Part shown: positions 1 to 6,754 of the stretch, piece after piece
Layout of the letters: every line of letters starts with the position of its first letter
Numbering within the stretch: the first letter of the stretch is position 1
Assembly: GCA_021160185.1 (NCBI GenBank)
Contig: JAGHDA010000470.1
Span: 1 to 8,764, forward strand
Direction: 5' to 3'
Length of the DNA: 8,764 nucleotides
From: Verrucomicrobiota bacterium
GTDB lineage: Bacteria > Verrucomicrobiota > Verrucomicrobiia > Limisphaerales > CAZBKV01
Notes under the pieces: model-generated
What the model was told of the DNA's origin: nothing
The model's input: only the letters and a program-made list of their open reading frames with translations
The model's database searches: none
Position numbers and translations under genes: made by a program

Positions 1-2
1 GC

Positions 3-422
3 GCTCCGGAGCCCGCCCTTGTCGCCGCTCTTCATGCCCGGCGGAAAGCGGAACGCGCCGTCCGGTTGGAGCCGGCCGCGGCGGGCTTGCCGCGACGGGC
101 GGCGCCGGCATTGGCGGCGGCCGCTTTCGCCGCTTTCGCCCTGCTTCTGACGTTGCTCTGGCGTCCGGAACGCTCCGACCCGGTGGAGCGGCTGGCCGAC
201 ATGCTGGTCCGGGGCGAGGTGTGGGAACGAGTGGCTCCGCTGGAAACCAACGCCTTGCCCGGCCTTGTGGCCCGAGCCCAAGCGCCGTTGCACGAGGAGC
301 TGCAGGCCGTGGTTCGGGACGCTCGCGCCGCCGCCGAAAGCGTTATTGAGTCATGCCTGCCTCCTCGGGTTCGGAAAGATTTTGCCCCTGCGCCTCCGGA
401 GGCCGCTCCCCGGCGCCGGTGA
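3..422 (+). CDS. Single-pass membrane protein of unknown function, 5'-truncated by window edge
   Basis: The reading frame is open from the first bases of the window and ends at TGA 420-422, so about 139 C-terminal residues are visible and the true start lies upstream. A TTG at 66 could serve as an internal start, but the frame before it is equally codon-like (Ala/Arg/Glu-rich). The visible part is a basic, Ala-rich stretch, one hydrophobic segment (APALAAAAFAAFALLLTLLW, roughly visible residues 35-54), then about 80 soluble residues rich in Glu, Arg and Ala, with a likely helix around the VVRDARAAAESVIES segment and a Pro/Arg-rich tail. I do not recognise a family. The topology (cytoplasmic N-terminal part, one membrane pass, short outer domain) resembles small anti-sigma-like proteins in PVC bacteria, but this is only a guess from shape. 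It converges on the fucosidase gene with 44 bp between the two stops. Confidence 0.55.
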   Translation, partial: APEPALVAALHARRKAERAVRLEPAAAGLPRRAAPALAAAAFAAFALLLTLLWRPERSDPVERLADMLVRGEVWERVAPLETNALPGLVARAQAPLHEELQAVVRDARAAAESVIESCLPPRVRKDFAPAPPEAAPRRR

Positions 423-440
423 GCGGTCGCTCCTGTTTTT
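401..440 (+). terminator. Possible rho-independent terminator overlapping the end of the first gene
   Basis: Bases 401-408 (GGCCGCTC) pair with 421-428 (GAGCGGTC), giving an 8-bp stem with one G-T pair around a 12-base GC-rich loop. A run of five T follows at 436-440. The stem overlaps the last codons of the membrane-protein gene, and the T run starts 8 bases after the stem, which is looser than a classical terminator. Orientation fits the plus-strand gene that ends at 422. Confidence 0.3.
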
Positions 441-466
441 CGGGTCTCCGAGCAGGGGGCGCGGCC

Positions 467-1834
467 CTATTCGGCGCGCACCACCGTGCAGACCGGGTCG
501 GGCAGCTTCTCGGGCAGGAAGATGAGGCTTCGATCGCCTTGACGAACCACTCGGAGCGGCGCGTCTTCGCCCAGGATCCGCGCCCGGCGAATGGCGGCGG
601 GGATCGCCAGCCGTCCGTCCTCCGGCCTGCTGAAAAGGTGGAAATAGAGCGTCTTGCCTTTGCGGGTGCAGCGGCCGTCCAGCTTCAGGCCGGGGAAGGG
701 ATTGGCCTGGGCGCCGTAAATCGCCTCGCCGTTTACCCGGAGCCACGCCCCGATCGCCCGCATCCGGACCACGCTTTCCTCCGGGATCGTGCCGTCTCCC
801 ATCGGCCCCACGTTGAGCAGGTAGTTGCCTCCTTTGGAGACGATGTCCACCAAGTGATGAATCAACTGCTTGGTCGACTTCCAAGCGTGGTCGTGGGCTG
901 AGTAGCCCCATGAGGTGTTCATCGTCATGCAGGCTTCCCAATCCACCCCGGGCACGCCGGTGGAAGGAACGGTCTGCTCGGGCGTGGTGAAGTCGCCGCG
1001 GGAAGGGGTCCAGCTTTTCAGCCGCCCCACCGAGTCATGCCGCTCGATGTCCGGAATCCGGTAGAGCCGGTCGTTCATGATCACGCCCGGCTGGAAAGTC
1101 TTGACCATTCGCACCAGCTCGTCGGCCTTCCAGAACTCGCCCTCGGCTCCCGGCTTGGAGTAATCCCACCAGAGAATGTCCACCGTCCCGTAGCGGGCGA
1201 CCAGCTCGCGCACCTGGGCATGAAGGTATTTCACGTAGATCGCGTGGTTGCGCGGCCCGTTTGGCGAAGGCTTGCCTTTGAGCGGATGGGGCAGAGCTCC
1301 GGCGTGTTCGTAGTCGTACTGAGGGTGATGCCAGTCGATCACCGAATGATAGAAGCCCACTCGCAGACCTTCGGCGCGGAGGGCTTGGACGATTTCCCAG
1401 GTCAAGTCGCGCCCCGTCACGTCTCCGCCGTCGTAGGTGGTGACGTCCGAGCGATGGAGGGCGAATCCCTCATGGTGTTTGGTGGTGAAGACGACGTATT
1501 TGCAGCCGGCCTCGCGGGCCAGCCGGGCCCATTCGCGCGCAAAGCCTTTTTTGGGGCGAAACCGCGGGATGGCTTCGTGGGCGTACTCATAAGTGTCCGC
1601 GCCCACCCGCTGCTGGATCCATTCCATGCCCCCGCGCGTGCCGACCGCCTTGCCTTTCCACACGCCGCCCAGGCCGGAGTAGAGCCCCCAGTGCACGAAC
1701 ATGCCGAACCGCGCCGCCCGCCACCAAGCCATGCGGGCGTTTCGGTCGGCTGCGCTCTCCGGCGGCAGGCCGCCGCGCAACGCTCCTCCAGCCAGTAAGC
1801 ATCCCGCCAACATCAGCGCCGACTGCTTTTTCAT
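467..1834 (-). CDS. Secreted alpha-L-fucosidase, glycoside hydrolase family 29
   Basis: A 455-aa retaining exo-fucosidase (EC 3.2.1.51 type) that releases terminal alpha-L-fucose from glycans. Family signatures are clear: FGMFVHWG (residues 43-50, with active-site His48), TTKHHEGFALHRSD (117-130), the nucleophile strand DILWWDYS with Asp224, the TPE segment with Glu286 as a candidate acid/base, NTSWGY (306-311), and GGNYLLNVGPMGDGTIP (335-351). The catalytic barrel is followed by a short beta-rich C-terminal part (about 385-455), so the length is normal for the family. The N-terminus MKKQSALMLAGCLLAGG is a signal peptide; LAGC with Cys12 matches a lipobox, but the hydrophobic stretch before it is unusually short. 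The start is chosen because of the KK-hydrophobic signal sequence; no strong Shine-Dalgarno is visible. It is the last gene of the minus-strand cluster, 75 bp after pncA. The GH29 subfamily and the natural substrate cannot be read from the sequence. Confidence 0.95.
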   Translation of the reverse strand: MKKQSALMLAGCLLAGGALRGGLPPESAADRNARMAWWRAARFGMFVHWGLYSGLGGVWKGKAVGTRGGMEWIQQRVGADTYEYAHEAIPRFRPKKGFAREWARLAREAGCKYVVFTTKHHEGFALHRSDVTTYDGGDVTGRDLTWEIVQALRAEGLRVGFYHSVIDWHHPQYDYEHAGALPHPLKGKPSPNGPRNHAIYVKYLHAQVRELVARYGTVDILWWDYSKPGAEGEFWKADELVRMVKTFQPGVIMNDRLYRIPDIERHDSVGRLKSWTPSRGDFTTPEQTVPSTGVPGVDWEACMTMNTSWGYSAHDHAWKSTKQLIHHLVDIVSKGGNYLLNVGPMGDGTIPEESVVRMRAIGAWLRVNGEAIYGAQANPFPGLKLDGRCTRKGKTLYFHLFSRPEDGRLAIPAAIRRARILGEDAPLRVVRQGDRSLIFLPEKLPDPVCTVVRAE

Positions 1835-1909
1835 GGCTCGGCATCTTGCCCGGCGGACCTTTTCTCCGCAAGCCGCGAAAGCGATCCGCCGGCCGGCCGC
1901 GCGCGCGGT

Positions 1910-2533
1910 TCAGGAGGGCTCCGCAAGCTCCCGGGCGGCGACGATCCGCGCCCCCGCGGCGCGCATCGCCTCCAAGGCGCGATCTCCGTCGCCCGCCCGG
2001 AGGTTCACGGCCCGGCAGGCGTCCTGGACGAGCCGCACGCGGAACCCCAGTTCCAAGGCGTCCAACACGGTGAATTTGACGCAGTAATCGAGGGCCAGTC
2101 CGCAAACGGTCAGCTCCTCGACGCCCGCTTCGCGGAGACAGTCGGCCAGGCCGGTGGCGCGGCGGCGGCCGTTGTCGAAAAAGCCGCTGTAGCTGTCTGT
2201 TTCCCTATCCGCGCCCTTGGGGAAAACGCGGCGGATCGGAGCGGTGCGCAAGCCGGGCGCGAAGCATGCGCCGCCGGTGAACTGGACGCAGTGGACCGGC
2301 CAGAGAATCTGCTCCAACCCGCCGATTTCCACGGTCTCGCCCGGCCGGCGGCCCGGGTGGTTGGCCGCAAAGCTGAGGTGGTCGGCCGGGTGCCAATCCT
2401 GCGTGGCGTAGACCGCTTCGAATCTGGGGATCAGGCGGTTGATCAGCGGCGCAACCCGGTCTCCTTCCGGCACGGGCAGCGCGCCGCCGGGAAGGAAATC
2501 GTTCTGCACATCGACGATAAGCAACGCATTCAT
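1910..2533 (-). CDS. pncA: Nicotinamidase
   Basis: A 207-aa cytoplasmic isochorismatase-fold amidase that hydrolyses nicotinamide to nicotinate and ammonia (EC 3.5.1.19), the first step of nicotinamide salvage to NAD. The catalytic triad is visible: Asp8 in LLIVDVQNDF, Lys106 in FPKG and Cys151 in LDYCV. The metal-binding set is also complete: Asp46 and His48 in QDWHP, His52, and His81 in WPVHC. The GGAC and SYSGFFDN segments are typical of nicotinamidases rather than of isochorismatases or peroxyureidoacrylate amidases. Length matches bacterial PncA (about 200-215 aa). The ATG at 2531-2533 follows an AGGAAA ribosome site on the minus strand (2538-2543). The gene lies 36 bp downstream of pncB, whose product uses the nicotinate formed here, so joint transcription makes metabolic sense. 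It could also act on related amides such as pyrazinamide, as known for the family. Confidence 0.96.
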   Translation of the reverse strand: MNALLIVDVQNDFLPGGALPVPEGDRVAPLINRLIPRFEAVYATQDWHPADHLSFAANHPGRRPGETVEIGGLEQILWPVHCVQFTGGACFAPGLRTAPIRRVFPKGADRETDSYSGFFDNGRRRATGLADCLREAGVEELTVCGLALDYCVKFTVLDALELGFRVRLVQDACRAVNLRAGDGDRALEAMRAAGARIVAARELAEPS

Positions 2534-2569
2534 GGGATTTCCTAGGGCGCGAGGAGGCGCGGCGTTCCT

Positions 2570-4093
2570 TCAGCCGCCGCCTCGGAGGCAATCGATCAAT
2601 CGTTGGCGTCTTTCGAAGAGACTCTCTTCCAAGCCGGCCGGGTAACGGTTCGGGTTGACAAATCTCAGGATGCCGGGGTCCAGCCGCTGAAGCTCCCTGC
2701 CTGTGCGGGCGCGGGTTTCATCCAGCGGCGGGGCCGCCCAAACCCGCTCGCCCCTCCGGAAGATCGGCTGGAGCAGGTCTTCCCCCTCCGCTTCGGGCGG
2801 GATGTCTTTTCGTCGGATCGGGTCGGCGGGATCCACGATCCGCCAGCGCGGCGGCGGCGGCCTGCTCAGGTCGAAGATCGCGTCGGCGATGTAGCGTCCT
2901 TCAAGGGAAAAGCGTCGGACCTGACGCCGTCCGGGGACGCTTGTTTTGGCCGTTTCGTCCGAGAGCTTCATGCATTCCCGCCATGCGCCGTCCGGTTCGC
3001 GGATGCGCGCCAGTTTGTAGACGCATCCCAGGGCGGGTTGGTCATAGGCTGTGACCAGCCGCGTGCCCACGCCCCAGACGTTGATCGCCGCGCCCTGGCG
3101 CTTGAGTTCGGCGATCGCGCGCTCGTCCAGGTCGTTGCTGGCCACGATGACGGCCTCCTGGAGCCCGGCTTCGTCGAGCATCCGACGCGCTTGCCGGCTG
3201 AGCCAGGCCAGATCGCCGCTGTCCAGCCGGACGCCCAGGAGCCGGACGCCTTCACTTCGGAGACGCTTGGCGGTTTGAATGGCGCGCCGCACGCCCGCGA
3301 TCGAGTCGAAGGTGTCCACCAGCAGGGTGCAGTTGTGGGGCATGGCCCGCGCAAAGGCCTCGAAGGCCTGCCGCTCGTCTCCGAAAGCGAGCACCCAACT
3401 GTGCGCGTGGGTGCCCCGGACGGGGATCCCGTAGCGCATGCCGGCGAGGACGTTGGAGACGCCCGCGCAGCCGCCCACGTAGGCGGCGCGGGAGGCAGTG
3501 AGCCCGCCGTTGGGGCCCTGGGCGCGCCGCAGGCCGAACTCGAGCACCGGGTCGCCTTCGGCGGCGAGGCAGACCCGAGCGGCCTTGGTGGCGACCAGCG
3601 TGGGAAAGCCGATCAGGTTCAACAAAGCGGTCTCGAGCAGCTGGCACTCCATCAAGGGCCCCTCCACGCGCAGCAGCGGCTCGTGCGGAAAGACGGGCGA
3701 GCCTTCCGGAATCGCGTCGATGTCGCCGGTGAAGCGCAGACGGCTCAGGCGCTTGAGGAAGGCTTCTTCGAACAGCGGCGCGCCGTCCGCCGCGCGCAGG
3801 TCGGCCAGCCAGTCCAGCTCCGAACGGCGGAACCGGAAGCCCTCCACGAACCGGACCGCTTCCTCCAGCCCGCAGGCCACGGCAAACCCGCCTTGGAAGG
3901 GATTGGCGCGAAAGAAGAGATCGAACACCGCCTCCCGCCGATCCATGCCGTGTTTCCAATAGCCGCAGGCCATGGTGAGTTGGTAAAGATCGGTCAGGAG
4001 CGGGGAGAGGGCCTCGGCGGCCTCGGCGCGCCGGGGCGCGGCGCTCCGCGCCTCGCGGGGAGATTCGGGCGATTGGGAGGAAGGCTTTTTCAT
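2570..4093 (-). CDS. pncB: Nicotinate phosphoribosyltransferase
   Basis: A 507-aa enzyme (EC 6.3.4.21) that joins nicotinate to PRPP, with ATP, to give nicotinate mononucleotide: the committing step of the Preiss-Handler pathway. Recognisable segments in order are LLTDLYQLTMACGY (residues 32-45), FRANPFQGGFAVACGLE (61-77), FGLRRAQGPNGG (186-197), the GTHAHSW motif (227-233, the region of the conserved active-site His), LLVDTFDS (257-264), GVRLDSGDLAWL (287-298), ASNDLDE (318-324), GVGTRLVTAYDQP (341-353) and KLSDETAKTSVPGRRQVRR (376-394). The long C-terminal part matches the longer bacterial NAPRTase form. The same frame stays open upstream to about 4609, but that is only the out-of-frame back of the peptidase gene. 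The ATG at 4091-4093 has GAGGAG six bases upstream, and conserved sequence begins about 30 residues later. Its ATG overlaps the peptidase stop (ATGA), suggesting translational coupling. The first 28 residues (Ser/Arg/Ala-rich) are not conserved family sequence. Confidence 0.96.
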   Translation of the reverse strand: MKKPSSQSPESPREARSAAPRRAEAAEALSPLLTDLYQLTMACGYWKHGMDRREAVFDLFFRANPFQGGFAVACGLEEAVRFVEGFRFRRSELDWLADLRAADGAPLFEEAFLKRLSRLRFTGDIDAIPEGSPVFPHEPLLRVEGPLMECQLLETALLNLIGFPTLVATKAARVCLAAEGDPVLEFGLRRAQGPNGGLTASRAAYVGGCAGVSNVLAGMRYGIPVRGTHAHSWVLAFGDERQAFEAFARAMPHNCTLLVDTFDSIAGVRRAIQTAKRLRSEGVRLLGVRLDSGDLAWLSRQARRMLDEAGLQEAVIVASNDLDERAIAELKRQGAAINVWGVGTRLVTAYDQPALGCVYKLARIREPDGAWRECMKLSDETAKTSVPGRRQVRRFSLEGRYIADAIFDLSRPPPPRWRIVDPADPIRRKDIPPEAEGEDLLQPIFRRGERVWAAPPLDETRARTGRELQRLDPGILRFVNPNRYPAGLEESLFERRQRLIDCLRGGG

Positions 4094-6627
4094 GGCCGGC
4101 TCCTCGGCTCGACGCCCCAGAGCGCGCGGACCAGGAAATCCATCCGCCGCCGCGAGCCGTAGGACGTCTCGGCCGAGCCGTGGCCCACGCCGGGCTGGAC
4201 GATGAGCTCGAAGTCCTTGTTCGCTTGGATCAGGGCGTTCACGACTTGGTAGGTGGACGCCGGATCCACGTTGTGATCCAGCTCGCCCACCATGAGAAGC
4301 AGCTTGCCCTGAAGCCGATGGGCCTGGGTGACGTTCGACTGCTCCGCATAATGCGGTCCCACCGGCCAGCCCATCCAAAGCTCGTTCCACCAGAGCTTGT
4401 CCATCCTGTTGTCGTGGCAGCCGCAATCGGCCACGGCCGCTTTGTAGAAGTCGCCTCGGACCAACAGCGCGCGCAGGGCGTTTTGCCCGCCCGCCGAGCC
4501 GCCGTAGATCCCGACTCTTTCGAGGTCCATGTAGGGGCGGCGCGCGGCCGCGGCGCGAATCCAGCGCACGCGGTCCGGAATCCCCGCGTCGCCCAGGTTC
4601 CTCCAGCACACGTCATGGAAGGCGCGCGAGCGCCAGGACGTGCCCATCCCGTCTATCTGAACCACGATGAAACCCAGTTCGGCCATCGCGTGTTGGCGAA
4701 TCTGCAGGCCGAACGCCGTCGGCGTGTAGGCCGACTGCGGCCCGGCGTAGATTTCCTCAAGGATCGGATATTTCCGGCTCGGATCGAAGCGGCTGGGCTT
4801 ATAGATCACGCCGTAGATGTCGGTCTTGCCGTCGCGCCCCTTGGCGACAAACTGCTCGGGGGGGCTCCAGCCTGCGGCCAGCAACGCGCTCCAGTCCGCC
4901 CGCTCCAGGACGCACAACAGCCGGCCGCTCTCCGCTTCGCGCAACTCGGTCACCGGCGGCAGATCCACCCGGGACCAGCGGTCCAGGAAAAAACGCTTGT
5001 CCGGCGAAAACGCCGCTTCGTGCGTCCCGTTTCCCTCGGTGAGGATCCGAAAGCCGCTTCCGTCGAAGTTCGCCCGGCACAGGTGGAGGCAGTAAGGGTT
5101 CTGGCCGGGGCGGACGCCGCCGGCGTAGAACCAGATCCGCCGCTTCTCCGGCTCCACCCGCACGACGCGCCTTACCGCCCAGGGCCCCTTGGTGATTTGC
5201 CGCTTTATCCGCCCGGTTCGCAGGTCGTAGAGGTAAAGGTGGTTCCAGCCGTCGCGTTCGGACATCCAGATTAGTTCGCCGGTTTTGTCCAGGAAACGGA
5301 TGTAGGTTTTGTGGGCGTAGTCCACAAAGGTCCGGCTCCGCTCTTCCACCACCGAGCGGACCCGGCCGGTCCGCGGGTTCAGGGCGAGCAGGCGCAGCAG
5401 CTGATGCCCCCGCTGGTTGTAGAGGAAATAGAACTCGCTTGAATCGGGCGCCCAGCGGCAGCGGCTGATTGCGTAGGGATTGGCGCACAAGGCGGAAGAA
5501 ACGGCGATCGCCCGCCGGGAGCGCAGGTCGATCAGGACCGGCCGCGGCAGAGGCACGCGGTCGCCCGGCTTGAGATAGGCGAAGGAGTGCAACTTGGGCT
5601 GGAGGCGGTCTTTGGGACTGGATTCGATGAGGCACACCTTGCGGTCGTCGCCCTTGCGCGTCTTCATCACGACCAGCCATCGCCCGTCCGGCGAGGGATA
5701 AAACGGCTCCCGGTAGCCGTCCTCGGCCGAGCCGTCGCGGGTGATCTGGACGCGCTCCCCGGCGCTTGTCGATTCGAGCCAGACGTTGTTGTCGATGATC
5801 CGCGCCCGCCATCGGCTCCGCCGGGGCGCGGGCGGCGCGGGGCGGTTGCTTCGCGCGCGCTTGGGGCGCGCCGTTCCCCGGCCGTCTTCGATGATCGCTT
5901 CGCCGCCCGTCTCCGCCGCTTCGAAGACGCCCAGCGGTTTGCCGGAGGCGTCCTCAACCAGCCACACGTGCCCCGAGTAAGTATGCTGGGCCCGCCGCGC
6001 GCCGGGAGCGAGCGTTCCGTAAGACCGCCGGTTGCCGTCCATGTCGATCCAAAACAGCCTGATGAGCTTTTTGGTCCGATTCACAAAGACAAGCTCGGTT
6101 TCCCTGCCGCCCGCGCGGCTTGGCCGCGGGCGCTTGAGGGGGACTAGGCCGGCTTCCTGGGCGGGCTTTTTCAGCGGTTTGACCCGCCTTGCCGCCGGGT
6201 CAAACCGCCAGCGCTTGCCCTCGCAGTCGAACTCGACTTTCCCCTCGGGAAATGCAAGCGCGCCGATCGGCAAGGCCGCCGGGTCCGTTCGCCGCCCTAG
6301 GGCCTTGGACAGCGCCTCCGCCAGGGCGTCGTGGTCGAACGCCGCCTCGCGCCGCCCTGCCGCCGCGTCTACGCGCACAAACTCCCAGCTCTTCGGGCCG
6401 GTTTCAACTCGGTACCAAAACCGCTTGCCGCCGTCGAACCACCGGGGGCGGACGCGGTCGCGGAAGACCTTGCCGCGGACGATCTCGCGCAGATGCAGCG
6501 CCCGCTCGTATTGGGCGCGGGTTCCCTGGGCGAGAAGCCCGACGAGGGCACAGCGGCAGAGAAGCAGGACCGCGGCGCTTCGGAGGACTCGAGCTGTTGG
6601 CGCGGGGGCTTTTTTCCTGTTTTTCAT
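4090..6627 (-). CDS. Exported S9 (DPP4/prolyl oligopeptidase-like) serine peptidase with a VHL-like domain insert
   Basis: An 845-aa exported peptidase. Residues 1-38 form a signal peptide (basic MKNRKK, hydrophobic core 18-33, probable cleavage after TRA38). An N-terminal propeller portion (about 40-150) is followed by a VHL beta-domain-like insert (about 176-238), a Pro/Arg-rich linker (about 250-273), the rest of the DPP4-type beta-propeller (about 275-590) with repeated SPDGRW, WAPDSSEFYF and SERDGWNHLYLYD units, and a C-terminal alpha/beta-hydrolase domain (about 595-840). The catalytic triad is Ser711 in YGGSAGG, Asp784 in GELDHNVDP and His816 in GVGHG. Tyr627 in EIYAGP matches the oxyanion-hole Tyr of DPP4. 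The elbow is GGSAGG rather than the GWSYGG of animal DPP4, and I find no clear double-Glu motif of the kind that anchors the substrate N-terminus, so true dipeptidyl-peptidase activity is not assured. It is the first gene of the minus-strand cluster and overlaps pncB by ATGA. The start is chosen for the signal peptide; no good ribosome site precedes it. Confidence 0.92.
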   Translation of the reverse strand: MKNRKKAPAPTARVLRSAAVLLLCRCALVGLLAQGTRAQYERALHLREIVRGKVFRDRVRPRWFDGGKRFWYRVETGPKSWEFVRVDAAAGRREAAFDHDALAEALSKALGRRTDPAALPIGALAFPEGKVEFDCEGKRWRFDPAARRVKPLKKPAQEAGLVPLKRPRPSRAGGRETELVFVNRTKKLIRLFWIDMDGNRRSYGTLAPGARRAQHTYSGHVWLVEDASGKPLGVFEAAETGGEAIIEDGRGTARPKRARSNRPAPPAPRRSRWRARIIDNNVWLESTSAGERVQITRDGSAEDGYREPFYPSPDGRWLVVMKTRKGDDRKVCLIESSPKDRLQPKLHSFAYLKPGDRVPLPRPVLIDLRSRRAIAVSSALCANPYAISRCRWAPDSSEFYFLYNQRGHQLLRLLALNPRTGRVRSVVEERSRTFVDYAHKTYIRFLDKTGELIWMSERDGWNHLYLYDLRTGRIKRQITKGPWAVRRVVRVEPEKRRIWFYAGGVRPGQNPYCLHLCRANFDGSGFRILTEGNGTHEAAFSPDKRFFLDRWSRVDLPPVTELREAESGRLLCVLERADWSALLAAGWSPPEQFVAKGRDGKTDIYGVIYKPSRFDPSRKYPILEEIYAGPQSAYTPTAFGLQIRQHAMAELGFIVVQIDGMGTSWRSRAFHDVCWRNLGDAGIPDRVRWIRAAAARRPYMDLERVGIYGGSAGGQNALRALLVRGDFYKAAVADCGCHDNRMDKLWWNELWMGWPVGPHYAEQSNVTQAHRLQGKLLLMVGELDHNVDPASTYQVVNALIQANKDFELIVQPGVGHGSAETSYGSRRRMDFLVRALWGVEPRSRP
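4100..4105 (-). promoter_or_regulatory. Ribosome binding site of pncB
   Basis: On the minus strand this reads GAGGAG, six bases before the ATG at 4091-4093. It lies inside the last codons of the peptidase gene and fixes the pncB start at that ATG, instead of at any of the upstream in-frame codons that run back into the peptidase gene. Confidence 0.75.
5914..6102 (-). other. pVHL beta-domain-like insert within the S9 peptidase
   Basis: Residues 176-238 of the peptidase. From Phe181 to Asp226 this segment aligns without gaps to human pVHL residues 76-121 at a constant offset of 105 (human numbering from memory). Conserved positions include NR (183-184; pVHL 78-79), Trp193 (W88), DG (197-198; 92-93), Tyr203 (Y98), TL and PG (205-206, 208-209), His215 (H110), Thr216 in place of S111, Tyr217 (Y112), GH (219-220; H115), Trp222 (W117) and Asp226 (D121). 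In pVHL the residues W88, Y98, S111, Y112, H115 and W117 line the pocket for hydroxyproline of HIF-alpha; here all are kept except a conservative Ser-to-Thr change. The alpha domain that binds elongin C is absent. I recall VHL-type beta domains annotated in some bacterial peptidases, so the architecture itself may not be new. Its function here is unknown. Confidence 0.85.
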
Positions 6628-6754
6628 AGCGCTTGGGCCGGCCGGCGTGGCTTGCGGCGCGCGATCCGGTCGGCGCGTCCAAAGTAGCCGCTCAGCCGGA
6701 GAAGATTCAAGCGCCGGGCGCGCGTCGGTTTTCCTTGCCCCGGAAGGCGGGGCG
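6628..6754. promoter_or_regulatory. Divergent intergenic region between the peptidase cluster and the SPFH pair
   Basis: These 127 bp separate two outward-reading transcription units and should hold promoters for both. The only sigma-70-like pair I can suggest is on the minus strand: TTGAAT (plus positions 6705-6710) and TACTTT (6681-6686), with an 18-base spacer. Both boxes are imperfect, so this is weak. No clear operator palindrome is visible. Confidence 0.35.
6742..6747 (+). promoter_or_regulatory. Ribosome binding site supporting a GTG start for the first SPFH gene
   Basis: GGAAGG lies seven bases before the in-frame GTG at 6755-6757. The next in-frame start, ATG 6773, has no purine-rich sequence at a usable distance. 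This favours the GTG and adds six residues to the protein. Confidence 0.5.

Noticed and set aside
1835..1909. GC-alternating tract and small palindromes between pncA and the fucosidase gene
   Set aside because: No stem followed by a T run on the minus strand and no convincing promoter boxes; alternating GC is expected at this composition.
2603..4162. Long plus-strand frame antisense to pncB (519 codons)
   Set aside because: Long antisense frames are common in GC-rich genes; pncB on the minus strand has full family conservation, while this frame shows no motif.
4094..4609. Open extension of the pncB frame upstream, which would give a 679-aa protein
   Set aside because: The extra 172 residues lie on the same strand as the peptidase gene but in another frame, inside its catalytic domain, and look like Arg/Gly-rich shadow sequence. 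pncB has its own ATG with GAGGAG six bases upstream.
5587..6147. Plus-strand frame antisense to the VHL-like part of the peptidase
   Set aside because: The minus-strand reading contains the ungapped pVHL alignment; the plus-strand reading is low in recognisable structure.
6032..6754. Open extension of the first SPFH frame upstream, which would give a 529-aa protein
   Set aside because: It runs antisense to the start of the peptidase gene, has no recognisable domain, and the SPFH membrane segment and a ribosome site mark the real start near 6755.
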